Part shown: piece by piece, positions 35,401 through 43,636 of the stretch
How the letters are laid out: each line of letters begins with the position of its first letter
How positions within the stretch are numbered: the stretch's first letter is position 1
NCBI RefSeq assembly: GCF_035818675.1
Contig: NZ_JAYKZZ010000030.1
Span: 6,180 to 70,179 of the forward strand
Source: Parapedobacter flavus
GTDB lineage: Bacteria; Bacteroidota; Bacteroidia; Sphingobacteriales; Sphingobacteriaceae
Direction of reading: 5' to 3'
DNA: 64,000 bases
Notes under the pieces: generated by a model
What the model saw: the letters and a program-made list of their open reading frames with translations, nothing else
Database searches by the model: none
What the model was told of the DNA's origin: nothing
Translations under genes and position numbers: made by a program

Positions 35401-38400
35401 GGTTGGCGGTCAATACAACACTGTCACCTTCGCAGAAAGTTGTGTTCCCGAAGATCGAAATCGACACGGGTTTGTTGTCCTTTACGCTTATGCTGATTGG
35501 GTCGCTTGCCCGTTCGCAGCCTTCTTCATTTTGGATATAACCGATAAAAGTGCCTCCGGTTTTTACGGTAATGCTTCTTGTTGTTTCTCCCGTATTCCAA
35601 CGGTATGAGTCCGCAGTCTGGTCAATCGTAAGAACAAGGCTGTCGCTATTACAGATGTCGATATCATTATTAGCCGAAATGGTTGGTTTGGCTATAGGGT
35701 TAACGGTTATTTCTATGATTTGAGATACAGCCGAACAACCATTTTCATTTTCGGCAATAACATAATACTGTCCTTGATCCTTTACTTTAATGCTGTGTGT
35801 CTGCAGACCGTTCGACCAACGGTAATTTACACCTGGCATGGGATTGGTTACAGAAAGAATTACGCTATCCCCCTCGCAGAATTCAGTAAGGCCCAGGGCC
35901 TGAATATTAGGTGCAGTATTCGGAAGCATCGTGACAGCAATGGGGTCACTTGCGCGTTCGCAACCGTCATCATTGGTGATGTAAGCGGTCACAGTCTGGC
36001 TGGTGGCAACGGTTATGCTTTTCGTTGTCTCACCATTACTCCAGCGATATGAGCTCCCGGTTTGATTGATGGTAAGTGTTACCGATTCGCCCTGACAAAA
36101 TTCCAAAGGCCCAGATGTTGTGATTAATGGTTTTTCAAGCGGGCTGACCTCGATATCGATTAGGTTCGAAATTTGGGAACATCCATTATCATTTTGTGCC
36201 ACTACATAGTATTGCCCGTTCTGTTTTACTTTTATTTGGTGGGCCTGTTGCCCGTTTGACCAGGTATAAGAAATTCCCGGCAGTGGGTTTGAAATGCTCA
36301 AAGTTACACTGTCACCCTCGCAAAACTCCGTAGGCCCTAGCGCTTGGATAGATGGCTTTGAATTGGCCAGTACAGCTACATTTACAGGATCGCTGGCTCG
36401 TTCGCACTCGCCATTGCTGATGTAGGCGATGTAATTGCCGGAGGCTTTCACTGCGTTGGTTGGGCCCTCGGTCCCGTCCGACCAACGTACAGTTGTTCCA
36501 GGAGATAAGTTTGTGACTGTCATCACTACGCTGTCTCCCTCGCAGAACGTTGTGTTTCCCGATAAAGTAACCTGTGGTTTCTGTATTGGATTTACCGTTA
36601 CACTGAGGGTTTCAGATGAATTGGAACAGTCATTGTCATTGACGGCTATTACATAATATTCACCGGCCACCGACACTTCATTCTGTATACCCGTTTCACC
36701 GTTGCTCCATTGATAGGCATATCCGGCTTGCGCGTTGGTAACCTGCAGGGTTACTGTTTCCCCCTCGCATATTTCCGTTGAAGAGAGGGGTGCGATTTCA
36801 GGCACCTGGCTCTGGAGAACCGTTACGGTAACCGGATCGCTAGTGCTTTCGCATCCGGCTATGTTGGTTACAGTTACTGTATATTGCCCCGTATTATCGG
36901 TGGTTATTTCCCGTGTTGTTTCCCCGTTTGACCATAAGTAGGATGCTCCCGTCGAAGCTGTAAGCGTAACGGAACCACCCTCGCAGAATTCAATGGGGCC
37001 GGTAGCGAAAATAGTTGGTTTGAGATTGGGTATCACTACGACTTCGACGGTTTCGCTTTCAGACACGCAACCGTTGCTGTTGTTGGCCCTTACGGAATAA
37101 ATTCCCGTTTCGGTTACCGTGATGCTTTGCCCGTTTTCGCCATTGCTCCATGATAAGTTAGCTGGAGCTGAGCCGTTAGGCATGGAGGCGGTGAGGATAA
37201 CGGAACCTCCTTCGCAGAATTCAAGAGTGCCACTGACAATGATTTCCGGCGTGGGGTTTGGTTGTACGATAATGGTAACCGGTTCCGACGTGTTACTGCA
37301 ACCGTTTTCGTTGGTAACACGAACGCGGTAAGTACCGGTTTCGGAAGTCGAGAACAACTGGTTTGATCCGATGACGCTATTATCTTCGTCGAGCCATTCA
37401 TGGGTTATACCCTCCCCTTCTGGACCCGACAATACAGCTGTTTCCCCCTCGCATATCCTATCGCCACCTGTTTGAATGGTAATTTCCGCATCGGGCCAAG
37501 GGGTTGCTGTTAGAGAAACTGTTTCGGATATCGTGGAACAATCACCGTTACTAACCGTCACGCTTATTGCATTAACGGTATTGGTGACGGTGATCTCCCT
37601 GCTGGTGTGGCCTGTACTCCATTCATACGTGTAGTTCATCCCTTCGGGTGCTTCGGGGGCAGATAGTGTCACCTGCGTACCCGCACAAAATGTCGTTCCG
37701 GGGATGGATGTAGTGATTTTGGCAACAGGTAGCGCAGTTACTTTAAGATCGATTGACTTAGAATACAACCCGTTGTCGTACTGCTTTGAGGCAGTAATGG
37801 TATACGTTCCCGCCTCAAAATTGCTTTTTTCAATGATATTGCCTGTCTGTATGGTCCCGGATTCATTGCTTAACTTGAATGTAACGCCGGACTTGTCGCT
37901 AAAATAATCATAAAGATCCAGCGTCCCGTCCCCCTCGCAGAAAGAGATTAAATCGGTTTCAGGCAGATCGATGAATGATGCCAATACGGACCTGATGGTG
38001 AATGTGTATACCTCCTGAACTAATGGGGCTCCTCCGTCACCCTGAACAGATTCCGTTCTCACATAATGGTTTCCGCTGGTTGGTGGTAGACGCGAAGTGC
38101 CAAACCCACTACGCTCTTCTTGTGTATGAAAACTTCTGATGGGCTTATTTATAACGGTAAATTCTACTTGTTCATCCGTTGACGGCGTATAATTAATTGA
38201 GGGAAAATCAGTTTGACTAAATCCTTGTCTATAATAAAATACAGCATAGTACTGATACATATAATAATCGTGGTTAAACCATCCTGATCTTACCCTCCAA
38301 TAACGGTCAAATAATTTTGCAGGAGGTAATCCGTGAAGGGTGATAGACGGCCCGGTTGCTCCAACAGCCGGGAAGTAAACAACTAACTCTCGTTCATTAT

Positions 38401-38668
38401 TTTGGAAGAAGTTGGGCATATGGAAACCAAAAACCCAAGCCTGAGGAAGGTATTGTATATCAACGGTAAATTGAGAAGACGCTGATAAGTCAAGTGGATC
38501 CGTGTTTTGAGAAGTCGAGTTTATCATCGGGTTTATGATGCCGGACCAATAATAAGGATAAATTCGAGTTTGTGTGTTGGTTCCTGAATAATGGTACTCT
38601 TCCTGATTTTGGCCGTGCGCCAAGCTCAAAGAAAAAAGCAATAAGTATATGAACGAAAGTTGTTTCAT
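32429..38668 (-). CDS. Giant T9SS-secreted repeat adhesin, 2079 aa
   Basis: Signal peptide MKQLSFIYLLLFSLSLAHG, then a unique N-terminal region of about 250 aa. About 18-19 Ig-like repeats of roughly 73 aa follow, built on (F)C.GDSV.LT ... YRWSNG.TT.SITV ... GCERASDP..V.V.P, each with two Cys. After three more divergent units comes a PKD domain (VRWEWDFSDGFSSSENQPKH), and the last about 90 residues are a type IX sorting domain (VYPNPVTDQARMRTYN ... ETFKILKL). It is exported by the Sec pathway, then across the outer membrane by T9SS. Such Ig-repeat proteins are usually adhesins or stalk proteins. It sits in an operon with a PorV-like gene, two lipoproteins and a small beta-barrel, on a conjugative element. 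Confidence 0.9.
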   Translation of the reverse strand: MKQLSFIYLLLFSLSLAHGQNQEEYHYSGTNTQTRIYPYYWSGIINPMINSTSQNTDPLDLSASSQFTVDIQYLPQAWVFGFHMPNFFQNNERELVVYFPAVGATGPSITLHGLPPAKLFDRYWRVRSGWFNHDYYMYQYYAVFYYRQGFSQTDFPSINYTPSTDEQVEFTVINKPIRSFHTQEERSGFGTSRLPPTSGNHYVRTESVQGDGGAPLVQEVYTFTIRSVLASFIDLPETDLISFCEGDGTLDLYDYFSDKSGVTFKLSNESGTIQTGNIIEKSNFEAGTYTITASKQYDNGLYSKSIDLKVTALPVAKITTSIPGTTFCAGTQVTLSAPEAPEGMNYTYEWSTGHTSREITVTNTVNAISVTVSNGDCSTISETVSLTATPWPDAEITIQTGGDRICEGETAVLSGPEGEGITHEWLDEDNSVIGSNQLFSTSETGTYRVRVTNENGCSNTSEPVTIIVQPNPTPEIIVSGTLEFCEGGSVILTASMPNGSAPANLSWSNGENGQSITVTETGIYSVRANNSNGCVSESETVEVVVIPNLKPTIFATGPIEFCEGGSVTLTASTGASYLWSNGETTREITTDNTGQYTVTVTNIAGCESTSDPVTVTVLQSQVPEIAPLSSTEICEGETVTLQVTNAQAGYAYQWSNGETGIQNEVSVAGEYYVIAVNDNDCSNSSETLSVTVNPIQKPQVTLSGNTTFCEGDSVVMTVTNLSPGTTVRWSDGTEGPTNAVKASGNYIAYISNGECERASDPVNVAVLANSKPSIQALGPTEFCEGDSVTLSISNPLPGISYTWSNGQQAHQIKVKQNGQYYVVAQNDNGCSQISNLIDIEVSPLEKPLITTSGPLEFCQGESVTLTINQTGSSYRWSNGETTKSITVATSQTVTAYITNDDGCERASDPIAVTMLPNTAPNIQALGLTEFCEGDSVILSVTNPMPGVNYRWSNGLQTHSIKVKDQGQYYVIAENENGCSAVSQIIEITVNPIAKPTISANNDIDICNSDSLVLTIDQTADSYRWNTGETTRSITVKTGGTFIGYIQNEEGCERASDPISISVKDNKPVSISIFGNTTFCEGDSVVLTANQEGDYLWSNGATTRSITLHSSATINLKVINSEGCEATSEDITITVHPLPKPTISANGPLEFCSDDSVTLSIDQVGASYRWSNGATTRSITVAVNQTLTAYITNEEGCERASDPVTVVVNPNPIPTVNITGQTEFCEGDSVTLSVTPISGYTYLWSNGQQGHSISVFATGTYFVTAITPDNCSSNSNPVDVVVFPLPKPTISVTGQLEICQGDSVTLTIDQVATSYRWSNGATTQSIKVGKSQTVTAYISNEEGCERASDPISVVVTPNPIPVINTSGPTVFCEGDSVRLSVTPIAGYIYVWSDGQEGSSITVTTGGTYYVSSQTPDGCSRSSEDVEVTVYPLPKPTVSILGQLEFCAGDSVTLIIDQEATGYRWSNGATTKSITVKSSANLVAYVSNEEGCERSSEPITVRVTPNPVPTITITGSTVFCDGDSVILTASPSVSYLWSNGATTQSITVRNPGDYYVVTTNTEGCQSQSQTISVTVTPNDVPTITSSLGQDFCIGDTTILTASEGQLYRWSTGETTRSIRVTESGEYTVTVVNENNCERTSESFQVSAHEPIPLQTIPDFMMCVNAPELNLDSINTNSFDNGRYSGTAVTHKFFNPEIAGVGFHEITYSTISEYGCESFTSFMIEVVPLKSIEPGPDTTVCINGPEVPLDAPGVPVETEISGQGVTGRRFIPSEAGIGTHLITYVYVNAANCVTTATRTITVMPAPETPTVTGNQPVCANTTLTLTASSNVAGGMDIIYRWYRPDEMDPFAEGKTISFTVTVNETIYVEAVSDKTCSSLRQAVNITSMTPYFTLNASATEVLQGTPVTFTLNELPDSAPAVRWEWDFSDGFSSSENQPKHYFNKPGEYTVKVRAFSVEGCMADKEITVTVNTDTVSYDPPENETEPAEDDRPFTQTVVYPNPVTDQARMRTYNETQKSIPALLEIYTISGKLVSYEKVTIQPGANEFELPGINRLVAQTYYLVVLREDGGRSTMETFKILKL

Positions 38669-38677
38669 TATATTAGT

Positions 38678-39313
38678 CTAATCTTGTTTTAGCGCAAAAA
38701 CATATATATACCAATACTCATCATCATATTTCAACAGCTGAATCCCATTCGCTTCCACATCAAGAAATGGAAACGGGAGAACTTGGAAAAGGGACTGATG
38801 GGCCTTGTCTTCAACCCACTCATTAATGTCTGGGAATTGTATTGCAAACGGTAGACCGTCAGAGGTATTATCCAAAAGTGATATAGGGTTCTTATAAGGG
38901 GAATCAGTTACGTCACACCCATTTTCCTCGGCCAACCGCGAATCCAGCGTAAGCGTAACGAAGCCCCCGCTGAACTCTAGGCCATCAGGCATATTTATGG
39001 TAAAGGCCTTTTCACACACCGTTGATCTTTCCTGCGTGTGTTCCCCTGACCTTACGCCGTTGGGAAGTCCATTCGCACCTAACTCGCTTACATGGCGGCC
39101 TGTGTAAACAAGGGTCTTACCTAAAAATTGTTCAAGATACTCTTTACTGTATTTTGCCTGTTCGTCACTAGATAGATTCAAGAATTCTTCTGCCGTTCGC
39201 GGTTCTTGTTCCTCTGGTTCGGGTACCGGCCCATCTTTTTTACATCCGGAAAATGTTCCCACAAATAAGGCAACAACGAAGATTAAGGGTAATTTTAGCG
39301 TTTTCATGTCCAT
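38678..39313 (-). CDS. Lipoprotein of the adhesin operon
   Basis: 211 aa with signal MDMKTLKLPLIFVVALFVGT ending in FSGC (Cys24), then an acidic Pro/Glu linker (PVPEPEEQEPRTAEE). The mature part contains LNLSSDEQAKYSKEYLEQFL and beta-strand-rich segments (FTINMPDGLEFSGGFVTLTL). No known domain recognised. The stop is 9 nt upstream of the giant gene's start, suggesting one operon and a shared surface job. Confidence 0.75.
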   Translation of the reverse strand: MDMKTLKLPLIFVVALFVGTFSGCKKDGPVPEPEEQEPRTAEEFLNLSSDEQAKYSKEYLEQFLGKTLVYTGRHVSELGANGLPNGVRSGEHTQERSTVCEKAFTINMPDGLEFSGGFVTLTLDSRLAEENGCDVTDSPYKNPISLLDNTSDGLPFAIQFPDINEWVEDKAHQSLFQVLPFPFLDVEANGIQLLKYDDEYWYIYVFALKQD

Positions 39314-39321
39314 GGATTTAA

Positions 39322-39843
39322 TTAGTGAATATTGAATAAAAGTGAGATTCCGTAATCGTATCGTTTCTTCCCGAGATATCCTTTAAATAGGTAAGACTGG
39401 TTCCCGAACACACCGAAGGCTACATCACGGGTAATGTAGTATTGCGCCTCTGCGCCTCCTCTTAGTCCATAACCGAAACCGCGGTGTGATTCTGGTAAAC
39501 CATTGAGTATATCATACACACCGGTCAGGCCGGCCTTTATAAGGAAATTAAAACTATAGCCCAAGAAGAATGGTGCTACGGCCACATTGAATGTTCCCCC
39601 ATAGGCGCTAGAAGACACCTGGAAAGGTCTGCCCCATTCACCGTATAGCTCACCACCCACAACAAAGGGGCTATTTCTTATGGGAGAGTTCATTCCTATT
39701 TTTGTACCCCAACCAAGATCCGTTAGGAAAATGGAGCTGTAAACACTACGGTCTGATTCTAGTCTGGCATATTGGGCGTTAAGAATCTCCGGAGCAATTA
39801 AAAACCCCGAAAGCACAAGAAACATATAAAACCGTTTGAGCAT
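39322..39843 (-). CDS. Small outer-membrane beta-barrel protein (TraO-like?)
   Basis: 173 aa with a signal peptide (MLKRFYMFLVLSGFLIAPEI, cleavage near LNAQYA) and alternating hydrophobic strands: IGMNSPIRNSPFVVGGELYG, VAPFFLGYSFNFLIKAG, GYGLRGGAEAQYYITRDVAF, ending in the aromatic YDYGISLLFNIH. Size and topology resemble conjugative TraO barrels, but it lies about 18 kb from the traE-N operon and belongs to the adhesin operon, so assignment to TraO is uncertain. Alternatively a membrane partner of the adhesin. Confidence 0.65.
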   Translation of the reverse strand: MLKRFYMFLVLSGFLIAPEILNAQYARLESDRSVYSSIFLTDLGWGTKIGMNSPIRNSPFVVGGELYGEWGRPFQVSSSAYGGTFNVAVAPFFLGYSFNFLIKAGLTGVYDILNGLPESHRGFGYGLRGGAEAQYYITRDVAFGVFGNQSYLFKGYLGKKRYDYGISLLFNIH

Positions 39844-39890
39844 AATTGAGAATATTTAACAACAAATAAAAACAATAAATCTAATAATAT

Positions 39891-39898
39891 CAAATATA
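39891..39898 (-). promoter_or_regulatory. Candidate -7 element for the adhesin operon
   Basis: CAAATATA on plus reads TATATTTG on minus, an exact TAnnTTTG match 48 nt before the 39843 start, in an AT-rich gap of 107 bp that separates the adhesin operon from the toprim gene. No obvious TTG at the -33 distance. Confidence 0.5.
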
Positions 39899-39950
39899 CT
39901 GTTATTAAATATTTTAATATTAAAGAAGATGTGATGCCTTATTTTATATG

Positions 39951-41246
39951 TCAATAGGCTTGTGTCGCCGCGTTCTTGGGGTTCTGCGGCTTATTTGCTA
40001 AAACCTTCCCTTTGTTCAGGAAGTGCTTTAAATCATCATTAAAGTCCTTTGAAACGGGTATATGCATTATAACATCGGATATCCCGTAAGCGGACACGAT
40101 GGATTCCACAAGAAAATGGAGTTGCTGTTTCCTTTTCGGAACCTGGATGATGAAACTAGTGTCGGACACCTCGCTGAAAAAGCGGGTATCTTGATAATCT
40201 GAATTTTTCCTTATGGACTTGTTGAAGTTGTTCAACAGTTGTGACAGCCGCTTGTTTGGTGATGGCAGTATGAGTGACATCAGGGCCTTGTCATCCCCGT
40301 GGGGCATGATGGAGCCGATATCCTGTGCCAGACCGCAAAGCAACTGTAAGGTGAACACCGCCCCCATTACATCATTATCGAACCCGACAATGATGGAGGG
40401 ATTTGAGGCTGTTTTCAGTTCCGTGAAGACACTTTTGAGGGTTTCAACCTGGTTGGATGTCAGGTGGCCGCCCAACGACACGTAAAGCGGATTATTCGGC
40501 TTATGAAGCTGGTGGTATGAGAGGCAGTCCTTGGCGCTTTCGGTTACAACAATAGCATCCACTTTCCCGTTGTCGGGCAGGTTGGATAACCATAGTCCGG
40601 AATCCTTGTTGGAATCAAGAGCATGGCCTTTATAAGATACATTGCGCTGCTCAAAGCCAACTGTAGGCCCTCCCGCCCGAAGAACATAAGGGAAAGAAAC
40701 ATTGTAATACCGATAATGCTTTCCAGAGAAAACACCGTCCTTATCAACGATGGGGTTTTTAACCGAAATGATCTTGCCGGCGAAACAAGTATCGTTGATC
40801 GTAGAAAGGGCGATGCCCTCCCTTTGGAGGTAGCTGATATTTTCTTTCCTGAGCGTTGCTGATTTCAGGAACAGCGTAGGGTCAAAACCCCGCTTTGCAG
40901 TTAATGCTGGTTCCTGCTTTTGTGGAGTGAGTTCGTGCGCGATATTAAGGTACTCATGCAGGACTTCGTTTACGGCTGCATAGTCGACCATTGCGGCTTT
41001 GTGCGGGGCTATTATTGCAATCCGTTTCTTGACGAAGTCTATAAGGTCTCCAGACCTCGTAGCCCCTGCTTCTGTATACCGATTTTTAATCCGGTTGATG
41101 ATAACCCGGTCGTTGTGGTCGGTGTTTTCCAATGCTGGATAATTCCGGCTGCGTTTAGATTTGGCCCAGGGCGTTAGGCTTGAATAGCCGTAACGCTGGG
41201 CGAAGTCAACAATTTGTATATGCTCCCGAAGCTCACTGAATGTCAT
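39951..41246 (-). CDS. Toprim-domain primase-like plasmid protein
   Basis: 431 aa. The central toprim fold is marked by DAIVVTESAKDCLSYHQL (catalytic Glu) and SIIVGFDNDVMGA (DxD-like), with a final SKDFNDDLKHFL. The N-terminal 130 residues (HIQIVDFAQRYGYSSLTPWA) resemble the DUF3991/zinc-binding region of plasmid primase-like proteins, but I see no CHC2 zinc ligands. Such proteins synthesise or process primers for transferred single strands. The start overlaps the stop of the small membrane-protein gene by 4 nt (ATGA), and SSB lies two genes upstream, which fits a role in establishment after conjugation. Confidence 0.85.
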   Translation of the reverse strand: MTFSELREHIQIVDFAQRYGYSSLTPWAKSKRSRNYPALENTDHNDRVIINRIKNRYTEAGATRSGDLIDFVKKRIAIIAPHKAAMVDYAAVNEVLHEYLNIAHELTPQKQEPALTAKRGFDPTLFLKSATLRKENISYLQREGIALSTINDTCFAGKIISVKNPIVDKDGVFSGKHYRYYNVSFPYVLRAGGPTVGFEQRNVSYKGHALDSNKDSGLWLSNLPDNGKVDAIVVTESAKDCLSYHQLHKPNNPLYVSLGGHLTSNQVETLKSVFTELKTASNPSIIVGFDNDVMGAVFTLQLLCGLAQDIGSIMPHGDDKALMSLILPSPNKRLSQLLNNFNKSIRKNSDYQDTRFFSEVSDTSFIIQVPKRKQQLHFLVESIVSAYGISDVIMHIPVSKDFNDDLKHFLNKGKVLANKPQNPKNAATQAY

Positions 41247-41356
41247 CTGTCATCTTGATTGGCCCTGCTCTTTTTCCTTATTACCCATATCGTCACGACG
41301 AAAAGGAGGAAAAAGGCAGGCAGGGCTATGTAATTAATGATATCGGCGATGGACAT
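41243..41356 (-). CDS. 37-aa single-pass membrane microprotein
   Basis: MSIADIINYIALPAFFLLFV followed by VTIWVIRKKSRANQDDR: one hydrophobic helix with a positively charged cytoplasmic tail. The start at 41356 directly follows the SSB stop at 41358, and its stop overlaps the toprim start in an ATGA. Both junctions fit translational coupling, which is why I call it a gene despite its length. Function unknown. Confidence 0.65.
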   Translation of the reverse strand: MSIADIINYIALPAFFLLFVVTIWVIRKKSRANQDDR

Positions 41357-41357
41357 A

Positions 41358-41792
41358 TTACAATATTTCGTTTTCGTCCAGCTCGGCTTCGTCGGGTTCG
41401 ACGAACTCAACCTCATTCTCGTCCTTGGCATCCACAATACCAGCGACAGTTTTTTCGCTGGGGCCTTTCATTCTTTTGAACGTCTTGGCGACAACGGAAT
41501 AGCTGGTGTTTTTATTGCCTGCGCCATCTTCCCATTCATTCTTTTCGATTGGTCCTTTGACAAGGACAAGCGCGCCTTTTTTCGCAAAATCTGCAGCAAA
41601 TTCAGCCATTCGGCCAAAACAGACGATATCGTGCCAGGTTGTGGTTTTTAGTGTTTTGTTGTCGTTTTTGCTTTTGCGGAAATTGGATGTGGCAACGGAG
41701 AAACGGCAATACTTGTCACCGGCAGCGGATTGCGAAAGTGTTGCATCAGAGCCAACGAAACCGATCAGTAGGGACTCATTGTGGGTGTTCAT
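41358..41792 (-). CDS. ssb: Single-stranded DNA-binding protein
   Basis: 144 aa. The OB-fold (residues 1-110) starts LLIGFVGSDATLSQSAAGDK with CRFSVATSNFRK, then TTTWHDIVCFGRMAEFAADF and KKGALVLVKGPIEKNEWEDG, the classic SSB order. The C-terminal tail is acidic (DENEVEFVEPDEAELDENEI), though it lacks the usual terminal DDDIPF-like hexapeptide. Plasmid SSBs protect the entering strand; it is co-transcribed with the toprim gene. Confidence 0.95.
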   Translation of the reverse strand: MNTHNESLLIGFVGSDATLSQSAAGDKYCRFSVATSNFRKSKNDNKTLKTTTWHDIVCFGRMAEFAADFAKKGALVLVKGPIEKNEWEDGAGNKNTSYSVVAKTFKRMKGPSEKTVAGIVDAKDENEVEFVEPDEAELDENEIL

Positions 41793-41831
41793 ATTTCAAA
41801 GGATTTGACTAGATAAAAAAAATTGGGTTAC

Positions 41832-42728
41832 TTACATGGATAGTTTGGGCTTGCTAGCATTTGTCTTTTTGGATTTTTCCGCTTTTTGGGTTGTTGCTTT
41901 GGTGGCGGCGGAAACCTTGGTTTTCCCCGTTGTTTTTGTTGTTGTGTTAGCTTTTGCTTTCGCTGCTGAATTTGTCTTATCCGTCGGGGTTTGAGAGACG
42001 GTGGCAGCTTCATTTTTGGCTTGCTCTTTCTTGGCCAGCGAGAAAGATTCTTTGAGGACCGCGTCACCGGTGACGACGATATTATTTCTTATGGGGTCGT
42101 ATTTGATGGAGGCCACCCCTTTGTATTCGTTATTCCTAATAACGGGATCTTTGATTAATATTTCTCTGCCTTTTTTCAGGAGGCTTTTTTCGGAATCCGA
42201 CAATTCCGCGCCGTAGAGTTTATTTGGCACTTTGAATGTCAGTGGGTGGTTAAGATTCCGAGTAACCACCTGGTTGGTTTCGGGATCCACTTTGGAAATG
42301 TATTCGCCCGGCTTTTCTGCCCGGATGACTTCATCCCCGCGTTTTGAAATAATAGGCTTGTTATGGTATACGATGGCCTCTCCCCTTTCGTAAAGCGCCG
42401 ACTTTTCATCATCGCTGAGTTTGTAGCCCCCGGATAACCAGTCTCGCTTTTGCAGTTCATTGACTTTCATGAGGAATTCCGCTTTTACCTGTCCGGTTTT
42501 GCGGTCAGCGACAAGCTTCAAGCGTCCTTCTGCTTTTTTGTTTTCACTGTAGGTGAGTTCGTAGATATTATCGGTGAAGTTACCCCTTTCGAGGTTATAG
42601 ATATCCTTTTTGGGTATATCCGAAATCTTTACGCCAAACAATTCGCCTTTCTTTTGGCCGATGACATTGTCCAGCGAGGCGAAATGTTTTTCATCTTTTT
42701 CAGCGGTGCTGATGGTATGGGCAGCCAT
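41832..42728 (-). CDS. DUF3945-like protein with Lys/Thr/Ala-rich tail
   Basis: 298 aa from the ATG at 42728. Residues 1-210 carry repeated short modules: YKLSDDEKSALYERGEAIVY, then LYGAELSDSEKSLLKKGREI, each followed by a beta segment (KPIISKRGDEVIRAEKPGEY; KDPVIRNNEYKGVASIKYD), as in DUF3945/DUF4099-type proteins of Bacteroidota elements. From about residue 230 the tail is almost only K, A, T and S (NSAAKAKANTTTKTTGKTKV), like H1/AlgP tails, suggesting DNA binding. It is the first gene of the minus-strand backbone series. Confidence 0.75.
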   Translation of the reverse strand: MAAHTISTAEKDEKHFASLDNVIGQKKGELFGVKISDIPKKDIYNLERGNFTDNIYELTYSENKKAEGRLKLVADRKTGQVKAEFLMKVNELQKRDWLSGGYKLSDDEKSALYERGEAIVYHNKPIISKRGDEVIRAEKPGEYISKVDPETNQVVTRNLNHPLTFKVPNKLYGAELSDSEKSLLKKGREILIKDPVIRNNEYKGVASIKYDPIRNNIVVTGDAVLKESFSLAKKEQAKNEAATVSQTPTDKTNSAAKAKANTTTKTTGKTKVSAATKATTQKAEKSKKTNASKPKLSM

Positions 42729-42851
42729 AATCAATTATTTTTTAGTGAATTAATATGATGAATAATCACTAAGGTAGTTTATTATTGAGGTATAAAACAA
42801 ATAAAAATATAAAAATTATTGTTTTATTTGTAATTCGTATAATTTGAAAAG

Positions 42852-43622
42852 ATGAAACGTCCGGCAATATTTATCGTTTGTTTTGCTGCAGCAATTGTTT
42901 TTTCGGTAGCCTATTTGGGCTTATACACTAATCGAGACCCGTTTACAAGGAAAGAAACCCATTTGACCAAGTTACTGGACAGTGTAAGGCTATCCAACCT
43001 TTACTTGCAACAGGAGTTGCAATATTACCAAAATATCATCAAAAATAAGGACGCCGGACTTTCGGTCAGAGAAAAAAGTAGTCTTGCACTTAAAATAGAG
43101 GGAATGGAAAGGGAAATACTGATCAGGGCGCACGATTTCGAATCGCTTCGAATCGTCGTTGACAATATCTCCACTTCATCGGTCAATCTTCGGAAGTTCC
43201 CTGCCATCATGCCGCTTAAACCGGGCAGCTATACAAGGATAAGTTCGGGATTTGGGAGAAGGGCCAGTCCTACGGCCCGAGCATCCTCCAACCACATGGG
43301 GATTGATATACCGGCCAGCCGAGGCACCCCGGTTTATGCACCTGCAGACGGTGTTGTGGCGAAAACGAGGGGTTCGGCTGGAGGTTACGGCAAAATGATT
43401 GAGATGGAACATTCTTTCGGGTTCAGCACGGTATTTGGACACCTTCATGAAATCATGGTGGAACCCGGACAGAAGATTGGCCGGGGCAAGGTTATCGGCT
43501 TGGTGGGGAGTACCGGCATCTCGACGGGGCCGCACCTGCACTATGAGATTTTGAAAAATGGCAATAAGATCGACCCGATTTCTTTTACCGATATTGTATT
43601 GAGAAAATTGGAGGCGGAATAG
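42852..43622 (+). CDS. M23 (LytM) peptidase with N-terminal membrane anchor
   Basis: 256 aa. A membrane/signal segment (IFIVCFAAAIVFSVAYLGLY), a coiled coil (about 35-115), then the LytM domain with SSGFGRRASPTARAS, HMGID (H148, D152), GHLHE (H197/H199) and GPHLHYE (H228/H230), i.e. all zinc and catalytic residues present. It cleaves peptidoglycan cross-links in the periplasm. On a conjugative plasmid it probably opens the wall for the T4SS. It is transcribed opposite to its neighbours and has its own 100-bp upstream region. Confidence 0.9.
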   Translation: MKRPAIFIVCFAAAIVFSVAYLGLYTNRDPFTRKETHLTKLLDSVRLSNLYLQQELQYYQNIIKNKDAGLSVREKSSLALKIEGMEREILIRAHDFESLRIVVDNISTSSVNLRKFPAIMPLKPGSYTRISSGFGRRASPTARASSNHMGIDIPASRGTPVYAPADGVVAKTRGSAGGYGKMIEMEHSFGFSTVFGHLHEIMVEPGQKIGRGKVIGLVGSTGISTGPHLHYEILKNGNKIDPISFTDIVLRKLEAE

Positions 43623-43636
43623 GCGGGTTGGGCAGG

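Noticed and set aside
32900..37900. Regularly spaced short repeats resembling a CRISPR-like array
   Set aside because: They are coding repeats of about 73 codons within one long frame, with varied spacing and no spacer-like uniform units.
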